Shown piece by piece: positions 36,236-44,413 of a stretch of 51,248 nt of DNA. The notes under the pieces are model-generated. The model was given only the letters and a program-made list of their open reading frames with translations, searched no databases and was not told where the DNA came from. Position 1 is the first letter of the stretch; every line of letters begins with the position of its first letter. Source of the stretch: Pseudomonadota bacterium (lineage in GTDB: Bacteria; Desulfobacterota; Desulfovibrionia; Desulfovibrionales; Desulfovibrionaceae); NCBI GenBank assembly GCA_023433925.1, contig JAEYTO010000103.1:1-51248 (forward strand), written 5' to 3'. A program made the position numbers and the translations under genes.

Positions 36236-38167
36236 ATGTCTGTCGGAAAGCCCTTGAGGTTCGCCTTTGTTTCCAATTCCGAACGGATCGCCCGCACGGT
36301 CAAGGCCTTCGAGGATCCTGGCCGCGAGCGCATCGAGGTGCGCTTGGCCAGCATGGAGGAGGCCCTGCCCGTGGCCAGGGATTGCCTGGCCGACGGCGTG
36401 GAGGTCGTTCTCGGCGGCGGGGCCACGGGCCGGCTCCTGCGCGAGCAGCTCAGATTGCCCGTGGTGACCATCGCCCGCCGGGACATCGACGTGCTCCGCG
36501 CGCTCATGCGCGCCAGGGAGCGCTCCCGCAAGATCGGCCTGACCTGCTTCGGCGGGTCGGCCTCGGGCGCGGAGCTCATGGCGGAGATACTGGGCGTGGA
36601 CGTGCGCGTGCTCGATTTCCGGACCACGCCCGAGCTGGTGGCCGGCATCACGAGCGCCGTGCGGGACGGCTACCGCTGCATTGTCGGCGGCGGCATCTGC
36701 AAGACCATCGCCGAATCCTTGGGCGGGGAGGGCTTCGTGGTCGCGCCCGGAGAGCGGGTCATCCGGCAGGCCCTGGAAGAGGCGCGCGTCATCGCGGAAA
36801 GCCAGCGACGCGCCAAGCAGGAGGCCGAGCGGCTGCGGGTCATCCTGCACTCCGTCAAGGAAGGCGTCGTGGGCGTCGATTCCGAGGGCCGGATAGACCT
36901 CATCAATTCCATGGCCGCCGAGATGTTGCGCCTGGATTCCGGAAGAGTCCTGCTCCAGCCAATGCCCGAAATCGTGCGCGGGGCCGGCCTGCACAAGGTG
37001 CTGGAGAGCGGCGAGGCCGAGGTGGACCAGTTCCGGCGCGTGGGCGGCGTGGACATGATCGTCAGCGCCATGCCGGTCAACGTCTCCGACGGGACGCGGG
37101 CCGCGGTGGCCACTTTCACGCGCGTCTCGCGCATTCAGGACCTGGATCGCAGGCTCAAGGAGAAGCTCTACGCCAAGGGATTCGTGGCCCGCTACTGCCT
37201 GGACGACCTCAAGGGCTCGTGCGAGGCCATGGTCCGCCTGCGCGGCAAGGCCACCCAGTACGCGGCCACGGACGCCGCCATCCTCATTCAGGGCGAGACG
37301 GGCACGGGCAAGGAGATCCTGGCCCAGGGCATCCACGCGTCCAGCCTTCGCCGGGACAAGCCGTTCGTGGCCGTGAACTGCTCGGCCCTGCCCGAAACGC
37401 TCCTCGAAAGCGAGCTGTTCGGCTACGAGGAAGGAGCCTTCACGGGCGCCAAGCGCGGAGGAAAGCAGGGCCTGTTCGAGCTGGCGGGCGGCGGCACGCT
37501 CTTCCTGGACGAGCTGGCCGACATATCGCCAAGCCTCCAAGTGCGCCTGCTGCGCGCCCTGGAGGAGAAGGAGATCATGCGCGTGGGCGGCGACAGGATC
37601 ATCCCCACCGACGTGCGCATCATCACCTCGACCTACAAGGATCTGGCCCAGGAGGCCAGGGCCGGCCGCTTCCGCCCGGACCTCTATTTCCGCATCGCCA
37701 CGCTCAAGCTCCATACGGTTCCCCTGCGCGAGCGGGTCGAAGATATCCCCGCCCTGCTCGCAGCCCTGTTCTCGCGCTACCGGATACCAGGGAAGCTCTC
37801 GCCATTGCCGCTCTCCCAGCCGGTCCAGACACGCATGGCCCACCATTCCTGGCCCGGCAATGTCCGCGAGCTCGACTCGCTGGCGCAACGCTATGCCGCC
37901 CTTGCCGGCATGACCGGCGGCGATGGCCAGGCCTTGCTCATGGAGATCATGGATGAGCTCTGCCGCGAGGCCATGCCGCCCTGCGGGGAGGTCGAGCCGG
38001 CTCTGGCTCCCGCTAGCGGGCAGGCAAGCTTCAAGGAGCGCATGCGCGCCCATGAGCAGGGGCTCATCGCCGAGGCGCTCCGACAGACTGGCGACAACAA
38101 GGCCGAGGCGGCCAGGCTGCTCGGCGTCAGCATCAATACGCTGTGGCGCAAGCTGCGCGAGCAGTGA
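36236..38167 (+). CDS. Sigma-54-dependent activator with PrpR-type sensor
   Basis: 643 residues. Domains in order: PrpR N-terminal sensor (about 8-185; FGGSASGAELMAE, RCIVGGGICKTIAE), a linking coiled coil and PAS domain (about 190-310), AAA+ sigma-54 interaction domain (about 325-560) with Walker A GETGTGKEIL (from 353), intact GAFTGA loop (400-405), and a Fis-type HTH at the end (NKAEAARLLGVSINTLWRKL). GGAGG precedes ATG 36236. PrpR-type sensors usually bind small carboxylic or phosphorylated effectors. The sigma-54 promoter 608 bases after its stop makes the exporter-sulfotransferase-transporter genes its likely target. Confidence 0.95.
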   Translation: MSVGKPLRFAFVSNSERIARTVKAFEDPGRERIEVRLASMEEALPVARDCLADGVEVVLGGGATGRLLREQLRLPVVTIARRDIDVLRALMRARERSRKIGLTCFGGSASGAELMAEILGVDVRVLDFRTTPELVAGITSAVRDGYRCIVGGGICKTIAESLGGEGFVVAPGERVIRQALEEARVIAESQRRAKQEAERLRVILHSVKEGVVGVDSEGRIDLINSMAAEMLRLDSGRVLLQPMPEIVRGAGLHKVLESGEAEVDQFRRVGGVDMIVSAMPVNVSDGTRAAVATFTRVSRIQDLDRRLKEKLYAKGFVARYCLDDLKGSCEAMVRLRGKATQYAATDAAILIQGETGTGKEILAQGIHASSLRRDKPFVAVNCSALPETLLESELFGYEEGAFTGAKRGGKQGLFELAGGGTLFLDELADISPSLQVRLLRALEEKEIMRVGGDRIIPTDVRIITSTYKDLAQEARAGRFRPDLYFRIATLKLHTVPLRERVEDIPALLAALFSRYRIPGKLSPLPLSQPVQTRMAHHSWPGNVRELDSLAQRYAALAGMTGGDGQALLMEIMDELCREAMPPCGEVEPALAPASGQASFKERMRAHEQGLIAEALRQTGDNKAEAARLLGVSINTLWRKLREQ

Positions 38168-38171
38168 CGCC

Positions 38172-38475
38172 GCCTCGTCCTGGAATATCAGTCTGCTTCC
38201 TCCCGGTCCCGGCCACTGGCGGTCGATTGCCGTCAGCGGGCCGCGAGGCTTTTTTCCGCGCCTACCCGCCTGCCCGTGGCTGGCGCTTGCCCGGAACGAC
38301 CTTGCGCCAGCCTTGGCGGCGCGGGAGCTTGTAGCCCGCCTGGGCCGCCTTGCGGCCAAGCCGCGCCTCGAGTCTGGCTGTCTCGCTGACGACGGGCAGC
38401 CCGCCCGCTGCCGCCTGCTCAAAAAACGGCCTCAAAAACGTCCGCTCCGCGCCCAGAGTCATGTTCTCGCGGCGA
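38172..38475 (-). pseudogene. Decayed IS630-family transposase fragment
   Basis: Read on the minus strand, the translation holds AERTFLRPFFEQAAAGGLPV, RLEARLGRKAA and QGWRKVVPGKRQPR, which match the HTH half of IS630 transposases (compare the family pattern FLAPFFEQA...LHRHGWRKLAPDKRHPQ). After a frameshift, RLIFQDEA near 38172-38195 recalls the first catalytic Asp motif (LMFQDEARF). It is truncated and frameshifted, so inactive. It lies between the regulator stop and the sulfotransferase islet. Confidence 0.7.
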
Positions 38476-38774
38476 CGTCCGCCGCGAACCGGCCTGTCGC
38501 CTTCTCGAAGCAACCCCGTCGCCCATCGGTTTCATCTTGCCCCGTTCGAGTTTGGGGGCCGGCTCGAAACTAACGCATTTTGCGAATCAACCGAGAGAGG
38601 ACGTCACCGCCTTGAGCTATTGCAGCCAGGGATGGTTTTCTCAACTCAATCGCAAATTGCCATAGTTCCAATAGTGATACGCTTCGCACCATTTTTGGGA
38701 GCAATGCGCAGTACGGTTTCACCGGGCTGGCTAAAAAATCATTATATAACAACATAATATCTTATCGTAACAAG
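38476..38774. other. AT-rich upstream region of the islet promoter
   Basis: No gene seen. The last 120 bases are strikingly AT-rich for this genome (ATTATATAACAACATAATATC at about 38740-38760), as expected for an IHF-type bend between an activator site and a sigma-54 promoter; an exact IHF consensus is not present. Short CG-containing repeats (TTTTGCGAAT, AATCGCAAATT) may be activator sites, but this is a guess. Confidence 0.4.
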
Positions 38775-38791
38775 TTGGCATGGCATCTGCA
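38775..38791 (+). promoter_or_regulatory. Sigma-54 (-24/-12) promoter
   Basis: TTGGCATGGCATCTGCA: GG at 38777-38778 and GC at 38789-38790, separated by exactly 10 bases, close to the consensus TTGGCACG-N4-TTGCA. It lies 61 bases before the TauE/SafE start and downstream of a sigma-54 activator gene. Confidence 0.85.
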
Positions 38792-38851
38792 TTTAGAGCG
38801 CAATCCTGTATTGAAATCCGCATTTACAATTATAATTCAAAGGACTGCCCT

Positions 38852-39637
38852 ATGTATCTCGCATTGGTAGGCGCTGCGTTCGTGGTGGGGACTCTGATCG
38901 GGACGGTAGGAGTCGGAGGTATCCTGCTGATTCCGGCTCTTTCCGCATTTGCCTCGCTTTCGACGCACACGGCCATGGCAACCGCATTGTTCAGCTTCAT
39001 CTTCACCGGAGTGGTCGGAACTTGGCTCTATCATCGCCGCGGCAGCATCGATTGGCGCATCACAATTCCAGTGTGCGTTGGCGGAGCGTTGTTCGGCTAC
39101 GTCGGCGCGCTGGCCAACTCCCTGTTCGACGCGCGCACGCTGAACATCCTGCTCTCCGCAGTCATCATCTTCGCTGGCGTATACGCTCTCAAGCCGTACA
39201 ACGGAGCCCGCACATTCACCTTTGAGCCCGGCAACAAGATGCACCTGCTCCTGCTCGTGGCCATCGGCGGCGCAGTGGGTTTCGGATCGGGCCTTACCGG
39301 AGTCGGCGGGCCTGTCCTGTCGGTTCCGCTCATGGTCATAATCGGCTTTGCGCCCCTGACCGCCATCGCCACCAGCCAGGTCATCCAAATCACGGCGGCC
39401 ATGTCGGGCACGATCGGCAACCTCACCTATGGCAGCATCGACTTCACTGTCGCTTCATGGGTGACGGTGGTGGAGGTCGCCGGCGTCATGCTGGGCGTGA
39501 AGATCGCTCATTCCGCCCAGGCCAAGCACCTCAAGCGCCTGGTTTCCGCGGTCTGCATACTCGTGGGCGGGTTCATCCTCGCAAGGTCGCTGGGCTTCAT
39601 TGCCACGACGACTCAGACTGTCGCTTTGGTCCAATAA
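38852..39637 (+). CDS. TSUP (TauE/SafE) family anion exporter
   Basis: 261 residues with about eight membrane helices in two homologous halves. Each half opens with the family's Gly-rich repeat: IGTVGVGGILLIPAL (about 19-33) and SGLTGVGGPVLSVPL (about 148-162). The family exports sulfite, sulfoacetate, sulfolactate and similar anions. I chose ATG 38852 (AAAGGA upstream) because a start at 38780 would lie inside the sigma-54 promoter. First gene of a three-gene unit with a sulfotransferase and an SLC13 transporter. Confidence 0.92.
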   Translation: MYLALVGAAFVVGTLIGTVGVGGILLIPALSAFASLSTHTAMATALFSFIFTGVVGTWLYHRRGSIDWRITIPVCVGGALFGYVGALANSLFDARTLNILLSAVIIFAGVYALKPYNGARTFTFEPGNKMHLLLLVAIGGAVGFGSGLTGVGGPVLSVPLMVIIGFAPLTAIATSQVIQITAAMSGTIGNLTYGSIDFTVASWVTVVEVAGVMLGVKIAHSAQAKHLKRLVSAVCILVGGFILARSLGFIATTTQTVALVQ

Positions 39638-39670
39638 AGACAACCCCTTGAAAATCCAAAGGAGTAAGAC

Positions 39671-40825
39671 ATGGCTGTACGACTCAAGGAAAAACCCATC
39701 TTCATGATCGGCGCCGAGCGTTCCGGCACAACGCTGGTCATGGCTCTGCTGGGTTGTCACTCGCGCATCGCGGTTCCCGAGGTGGTCTGGTACTATCCCC
39801 GCTTTCAGCCGTACCTGCACACCTTCGGCGATTTGAGCGTCGAGGAGAACTACCGTACCCTGGCCTCGGAGATGGTGTTCGGCCTCAAGACTCCCTTCTG
39901 GGGCATGCAGGTCAATCCCCGCACCATCGTGGACGAAGTCATCGAGCTCGCCCCCGAGCGCAGCTTCGCGGGTCTTTACGCCGGAATGCACATGCGCTTC
40001 GCGCAGTCCGTGAACAAGCCGCGCTGGGGTGAGAAGACGCCTCACAATCTCTTCTTCGTCGGCCCCATGCACAACGACTTCCCCGAGGCGCAGTTCATCT
40101 ACATCACCCGCGACGGCCGCGACGCCAGCGTGGACTACATGGAGTCCTCCTTCGGTCCCAACAACATCTACATGGCCGCCAACTCGTGGAAGCGTTGCTG
40201 GAATGCGGTCAAGCCGTGGCGCGAATCGCTTCGCGACAAGGGCCTGTGGTTCGACATCAAGTACGAGGAGCTCGTCCGCCAACCTGAAAAAGTCCTTCGC
40301 GAAACCTGCGCCTTCCTTGGCGAGGAGTTCGAGCCCGGCATGTTCGACTTCCACAAGACCGACCTTGCCAAGGCCCGCGGCGCGACCCGAGATCACAAGC
40401 CGCTCGGTCACGCCATCAGCGACAAGTACGTCGGCATTCATAAGGATCTGCTCAGCCTGCGCGATCAGCGGATCTTCGCCGCCGAGGCTGGCAAGGAGCT
40501 GGTCGAAGCCGGCTACGAGCTTGACGTGGAGCCCCTGGAGCTGAGCGAGGAGCTCAAGGAGAAGTACCGCGACTTCGACGGCCGCATCCGCGCGGCGACC
40601 CTCGACGGCTTCGAGGGACACATCGTGTACGAGAGCTACAACGACTGGCTGATCGATCAACGCGAGGAGCGCCGCAAGAAGGGCATCTGGAAGGAAAGCG
40701 ACAACCCGCGTTCGTTCCCCCAGGGCGATCCCGAGGAAGAGATCATTTGTGGTCAGCGGGCCGCAACCATCTGGAAGCGCCATTTTGCGATCAAGCGTCA
40801 GTACACGGGCAAGCTTGCGCTGTAG
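39671..40825 (+). CDS. PAPS-type sulfotransferase family protein
   Basis: 384 residues of the Sulfotransfer_3 type. It shows the 5'-phosphosulfate loop GAERSGTTLVMALL (about 14-27) and the 3'-phosphate motif YITRDGRDASVDYM (about 143-156), plus WGEKTPHN with a possible catalytic region. Such enzymes move a sulfuryl group from PAPS to a hydroxyl or amine. The last 110 residues are charged and helical and not typical of the core. AAAGGAG precedes ATG 39671; it lies 33 bases after the exporter gene. The acceptor cannot be deduced. Dissimilatory sulfate reduction stops at APS, so an APS kinase elsewhere would be needed. Confidence 0.88.
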   Translation: MAVRLKEKPIFMIGAERSGTTLVMALLGCHSRIAVPEVVWYYPRFQPYLHTFGDLSVEENYRTLASEMVFGLKTPFWGMQVNPRTIVDEVIELAPERSFAGLYAGMHMRFAQSVNKPRWGEKTPHNLFFVGPMHNDFPEAQFIYITRDGRDASVDYMESSFGPNNIYMAANSWKRCWNAVKPWRESLRDKGLWFDIKYEELVRQPEKVLRETCAFLGEEFEPGMFDFHKTDLAKARGATRDHKPLGHAISDKYVGIHKDLLSLRDQRIFAAEAGKELVEAGYELDVEPLELSEELKEKYRDFDGRIRAATLDGFEGHIVYESYNDWLIDQREERRKKGIWKESDNPRSFPQGDPEEEIICGQRAATIWKRHFAIKRQYTGKLAL

Positions 40826-40920
40826 CCGATAACATGGAGGGCGGGGGCGCCCCGCCCTCCAAATAGCGGTCAATCCGCTGAAACATCCATACCGGATACG
40901 CTTCTCCTAGAGGGGGAGAT

Positions 40921-42453
40921 ATGTCACAGGATACACAAGCTCTTGGCATGTCCCGGGGTAGCGGATTCTCGCGCTTCCTCGCGGATTTCTGGGCCAATGC
41001 GGCCAGCACCGGAGTTTCACCTCGAAAATCGTTCATTGGCTTCTTTCTCGCGTGGATTGTATTTTTCGGCATCATTTTCCTGATGCCCTTGCCGGAAGGG
41101 CTTTCTCCGGCGGGTAAGGCCACGCTGGCGGTCGTGGCTTGGGCCAGCGTCATCTGGGTTTCCGAAGCCATTCCCGTGGGCATGACGGGCATCGCCATCC
41201 CCATGCTGCTCATTCTGAGCGGAGCGGTGGAAAAGTTTCCCCAAGCCGTGACCGGCTTCACCTCCAACGCTTATTTCATCTGCATGATAGCGTTCATCAT
41301 GGCCGCCATCATACAGGTCGCCGGCATAGACCGGCGCATCGCCATTTCCCTGCTTCACAAGCTGCGCATCAAGTCCGCCAACAGCACCATCATGGGGCTG
41401 TTCGGGGTCAACTTCATACTCTCCATCATCGTTCCCGGCGCCAACCCGCGCGGTGCGCTGCTCCTGCCGATCATCAAGGGCATCACCAACCTGTTCGGCG
41501 ACAGCCCCGCCGAGCAGGCCGCCAAGAAGCACATCATGATCCAGGTGCTGGTGTATGGCTCCATGATCTCCGGCATGTGCATCCTGACATCGCACCTGCC
41601 CAACCTTGTTCTGGTCGGCCTGTTCAGCAAAGAGCTGCATATCGACATCTCGTATTTCGACTGGTTCATACTTCAGTGGCCATACCTTGGAATGTTCTTC
41701 ATAACCAATATCTGGCTGCGCTGGCACTTCAAGACCAAGAGCGTGGCCATCCAAGGCGGGGAGAACGTCCTTGCCGAGCAGTACAAGGGCCTGCCGCGGA
41801 TCTCGCAGAGCGAGATCCTCATTCTGGCTATCTTCGCCTTTACCGCCCTCATGTGGATGACCGAAAGCTGGCACCGCATTCCCAGCCACGTGGCGGCGAT
41901 GATTGGCCTGACGCTGCTCTTCATTCCTGGCGTGTTCCGCTTCAAGTGGAAGGAGATTCAGGATCGCACCATCTGGGGTACGCTGATCATGCTGGGCGGA
42001 GCGCTTTCCATGTCGCAGAGCATGGGGGGCTCCGGCCTTGCGCAGTGGCTTGCCGACCACATCCATGGTCCGGCGGTGGGGCATTCGTGGTGGCTGATTC
42101 TGTTCATCATCATGTTCGGCACGCATTTTATTCGCCTCGGGATGCTCTCCAACGTCGCGGCGGTCAGCCTTTTCGCGCCCATTCTGCTGAAGCTGGCCCC
42201 TTCCCTCGGGCTGCACCCCGTCGCGTTCACCATGCTCGTGGCCGATACGGATACGTTCGCCTTCATCTTGCCCACCCAGATCACCGTCGCGGTCATCGCC
42301 TACGGAAGCAACACGTTCTCCATGACCGACTACGCCAAGGCCGGATGGGTCTCCATGGTCCTCGCCGTCTTCTATGGAGTCTGCGTCATGGCTCCCTGGT
42401 ACGCCTTCCTCGGCATGCCCGTCTGGGATCCTACCGCTCCGTGGCCGTTCTAG
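40921..42453 (+). CDS. SLC13/DASS family anion transporter
   Basis: 510 residues, about eleven membrane helices, related to bacterial dicarboxylate/sulfate symporters and exchangers (CitT/TtdT branch). The second substrate motif is recognisable (GMLSNVAAVSLFAPI), but the first SNT motif is replaced by VPGANPRGALLLPI, which may mean altered substrate or cation use. GAGGGGGAG precedes ATG 40921; 95 bases after the sulfotransferase. Probably the import partner of the TauE/SafE exporter, or an antiporter for the same compound. Confidence 0.92.
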   Translation: MSQDTQALGMSRGSGFSRFLADFWANAASTGVSPRKSFIGFFLAWIVFFGIIFLMPLPEGLSPAGKATLAVVAWASVIWVSEAIPVGMTGIAIPMLLILSGAVEKFPQAVTGFTSNAYFICMIAFIMAAIIQVAGIDRRIAISLLHKLRIKSANSTIMGLFGVNFILSIIVPGANPRGALLLPIIKGITNLFGDSPAEQAAKKHIMIQVLVYGSMISGMCILTSHLPNLVLVGLFSKELHIDISYFDWFILQWPYLGMFFITNIWLRWHFKTKSVAIQGGENVLAEQYKGLPRISQSEILILAIFAFTALMWMTESWHRIPSHVAAMIGLTLLFIPGVFRFKWKEIQDRTIWGTLIMLGGALSMSQSMGGSGLAQWLADHIHGPAVGHSWWLILFIIMFGTHFIRLGMLSNVAAVSLFAPILLKLAPSLGLHPVAFTMLVADTDTFAFILPTQITVAVIAYGSNTFSMTDYAKAGWVSMVLAVFYGVCVMAPWYAFLGMPVWDPTAPWPF

Positions 42454-42477
42454 GGCAGCATCGGCAATAACCAAAAG

Positions 42478-42528
42478 AGAAACGGCATGTTGCACGAACT
42501 CGTGCAACATGCCGTTTCTTGTTTTTCC
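42478..42528 (+). terminator. Terminator of the islet operon
   Basis: Perfect 20-bp stem (42478-42497 with 42500-42519) and a two-base loop followed by TGTTTTT. Unusually long stem. Confidence 0.93.
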
Positions 42529-42565
42529 TCCGCGCTCGCGTTCCTTTCGCGCCGGACACAAGCCA

Positions 42566-42735
42566 CGCTGTTCCCCTCGGCACGGCGCATGCCGCGAGCC
42601 CTGGCCGGAGTGGCGGATCGCGTCCGCTGGACGACGCCACGCGACCGCCACGTTCAGGGCGCCCGGCGCAAGGTCCGCGCGCATGAGCCCGGCCACGGTC
42701 CAGCCACCCGCCCGGCGGCTGAAACATCCAGAACC
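42566..42735 (-). pseudogene. Decayed IS3-family transposase fragment
   Basis: Minus-strand translation gives SRRAGGWTVAGLMRADLA, GALNVAVAWRRPADAI and RHSGQGSRHA, aligning with the integrase core of IS3 transposases (SRR.VGW....M...L...AL..A...R.P...IHHSDQGSQY). The catalytic HHSD is mutated to RHSG, and a frameshift precedes it (VLDVSAAG just upstream). Dead relic at the right edge of the islet. Confidence 0.72.
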
Positions 42736-42821
42736 GGGGCAAGCTGGAATTCTTGAAATGGTTACCTGGAAGAGGCAGGCAAACCACCAAGAGCCCGTGA
42801 CCCTTGGCGGCGGGAGGACGT

Positions 42822-42882
42822 GCCCAGCGAGCCTCCTGGCCCGCTGGGCCTGTTTTCCAACAGACTATGGCTCCGCTGTTAG
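42822..42882. repeat. MITE-like repeat family 1, partial copy
   Basis: CCAGCGAGCC, TCCTGGCCCGCTGGGCCTGTTTTCCAACAG and GCTGTTAG match the right half of 5692-5832. The terminal bases overlap the stop codon (42879-42881) of the PAP2 gene. Confidence 0.65.
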
Positions 42883-43541
42883 GCCTGCTGAGGTTTTCCC
42901 TTGCCGAATTCGGTGAGCGCGGCCGGATCGGCCGCGGGCAGCGGAGCAGGTGCGCCGAAACGCGCGGCCCAGGCCTGAATTCTGGTCAGCAGGGGATGGA
43001 AGCATATGCAAAGGGCCAGCCCGAGCAGCCAGCCGGCCAGGATATCGCTCGGAAAGTGTTTGCCCAGGTACACGCGCGAGTAGCCCACGAGCAGGGGCAG
43101 GATGAGCAGCCCCGGCCGGAGCCTGCGGCACAAGGCCATGAGCAGCACGGCCAGGACCATGGAGTTGGCCGCGTGGGCCGAGGGGAAGGAGGTGCCGCGC
43201 GCCTTGGTTTGCACGAAATCGGCGGGCAGCGCGGCCCATTCGCCCTTTGCGATATGGCGGGTTTCCGCCACGGAGTTCAGGGGCCGCACCCGGCCCACGC
43301 TCTTTTTGATGATGTCGGTGCTCAGATCGGTGGCGCCAATGGCTAGGACGACGAACAGGAGCGGGATGATCCAGCGCCAGCCCGCGCGCAGGATGATCGC
43401 GGTGATCACGGCCGAGAGAGCCAGCCACAGCCAAAGCTGCTGGGAGAGCACGGGCATGACCACGTCGAAGAACGGGTTGTGGGCGATCTGGTTGATCCAC
43501 ACAAAGGCCGCCATGTCCCAGCTCGGCGTGGCGAAGCTCAT
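42879..43541 (-). CDS. PAP2 family phosphatase
   Basis: 220 residues, about six membrane helices, with the three PAP2 motifs: KKSVGRVRPL (about 79-88), SFPSAHAAN and SRVYLGKHFPSD. Dephosphorylates lipid or polyprenyl phosphates at the membrane. GGGAGAGG precedes ATG 43541. It follows the LUD gene by 14 bases and is probably cotranscribed. Its stop codon falls in a repeat-family end. Confidence 0.92.
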   Translation of the reverse strand: MSFATPSWDMAAFVWINQIAHNPFFDVVMPVLSQQLWLWLALSAVITAIILRAGWRWIIPLLFVVLAIGATDLSTDIIKKSVGRVRPLNSVAETRHIAKGEWAALPADFVQTKARGTSFPSAHAANSMVLAVLLMALCRRLRPGLLILPLLVGYSRVYLGKHFPSDILAGWLLGLALCICFHPLLTRIQAWAARFGAPAPLPAADPAALTEFGKGKPQQA

Positions 43542-43555
43542 GTCCTCTCCCGGTG

Positions 43556-44206
43556 TTAGAAGCCCAGATCCTTGTTGATGAGCACGACGGTGATCCTGCC
43601 CTTGGGGAAGGATTTCTCGGTGATCGCCCACACATTGCAGATGCGCTCGGGGCTCTTGCATTCCTGGCAGCGGCCGGTGGCGGCGCAGGGCGTCTTCCTG
43701 CCCAGGCGGATGGCGTTGACCGGCGCGGCGAATTCCTTGATCCGGGCCATGGCCTCGCCCAGCCCGGCGACGATCTTGTTGCGGCCCGCGAGCACGATCA
43801 CGCGCCTGGGGCCGTAGGCCAGCGCGGCCACGCGGTTGCCGATCATGTCCAGATTGACGAGCATGCCGTCCTCGGTCACCGCGTTCGTGCCGGTGACGAA
43901 GAGGTCCACGAGCAGGGCCTGCCGTCGGCGCTCCAGGATCTCCTCGCGGGAGGCGGATTTGTCGTAGGTGTCGATGATCTCGATGGAGGGCAGGGCCTTC
44001 AGGCGGTCGTACAGGCCTATGCCGACGACGGTGGCGGAGCCGCCCCAGGACATGGAGGCCGGGGCCGCCGGCAAGATGTCCTGCTCGACGATCCGACACG
44101 CCGCGTCGCCGTCCTCGGCCAGGCAAACGGTGAAGCCGTTGCCCTCCAAGGCCTCCTTGACTTTGACCAGCCGCTTGCGCCAGTAGATGTCGACAGGCGT
44201 GCTCAT
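43556..44206 (-). CDS. LUD-domain (LutC/YkgG-like) protein
   Basis: 216 residues matching the LUD domain: SMSWGGSATV, LFVTGTNAVTEDGMLVNLDMIGNRVAAL and the Cys motif TGRCQECKSPERICNV near the end. LUD proteins belong to lactate utilisation complexes; single-gene versions with a Cys-rich tail are common in anaerobes and of unknown job. No lutA/lutB neighbours here. ATG 44206. Confidence 0.9.
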   Translation of the reverse strand: MSTPVDIYWRKRLVKVKEALEGNGFTVCLAEDGDAACRIVEQDILPAAPASMSWGGSATVVGIGLYDRLKALPSIEIIDTYDKSASREEILERRRQALLVDLFVTGTNAVTEDGMLVNLDMIGNRVAALAYGPRRVIVLAGRNKIVAGLGEAMARIKEFAAPVNAIRLGRKTPCAATGRCQECKSPERICNVWAITEKSFPKGRITVVLINKDLGF

Positions 44207-44368
44207 GCGGAGCCCTTCATGTCCTGAATTGTGGCCGCAGGCATACCTTTAACGACAAGAATCATCAAGCGGAACGATTTATTTTAACATGCGAAAGATG
44301 TTGCGCGGCGGCGGGGAGCTGTCCGGGCTCGGCCGCCTGGGAGCGGTTCGGCCAGCCGTGATTCGTGG

Positions 44369-44397
44369 TTGACGAGGGGATTTTTCGGACGTATTTA
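44369..44397 (+). promoter_or_regulatory. Sigma-70 promoter of the rpmH-rnpA operon
   Basis: TTGACG (44369-44374), 17-base spacer, TATTTA (44392-44397). The transcript would start near 44404, about ten bases before the ATG at 44414. Confidence 0.8.
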
Positions 44398-44413
44398 ACT
44401 GCGTTCCACTTCC

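Noticed and set aside
42879..44126. A 415-codon frame covering the PAP2 and LUD genes
   Set aside because: The first half is the LUD gene read out of frame. PAP2 starts at 43541 behind a good ribosome site.
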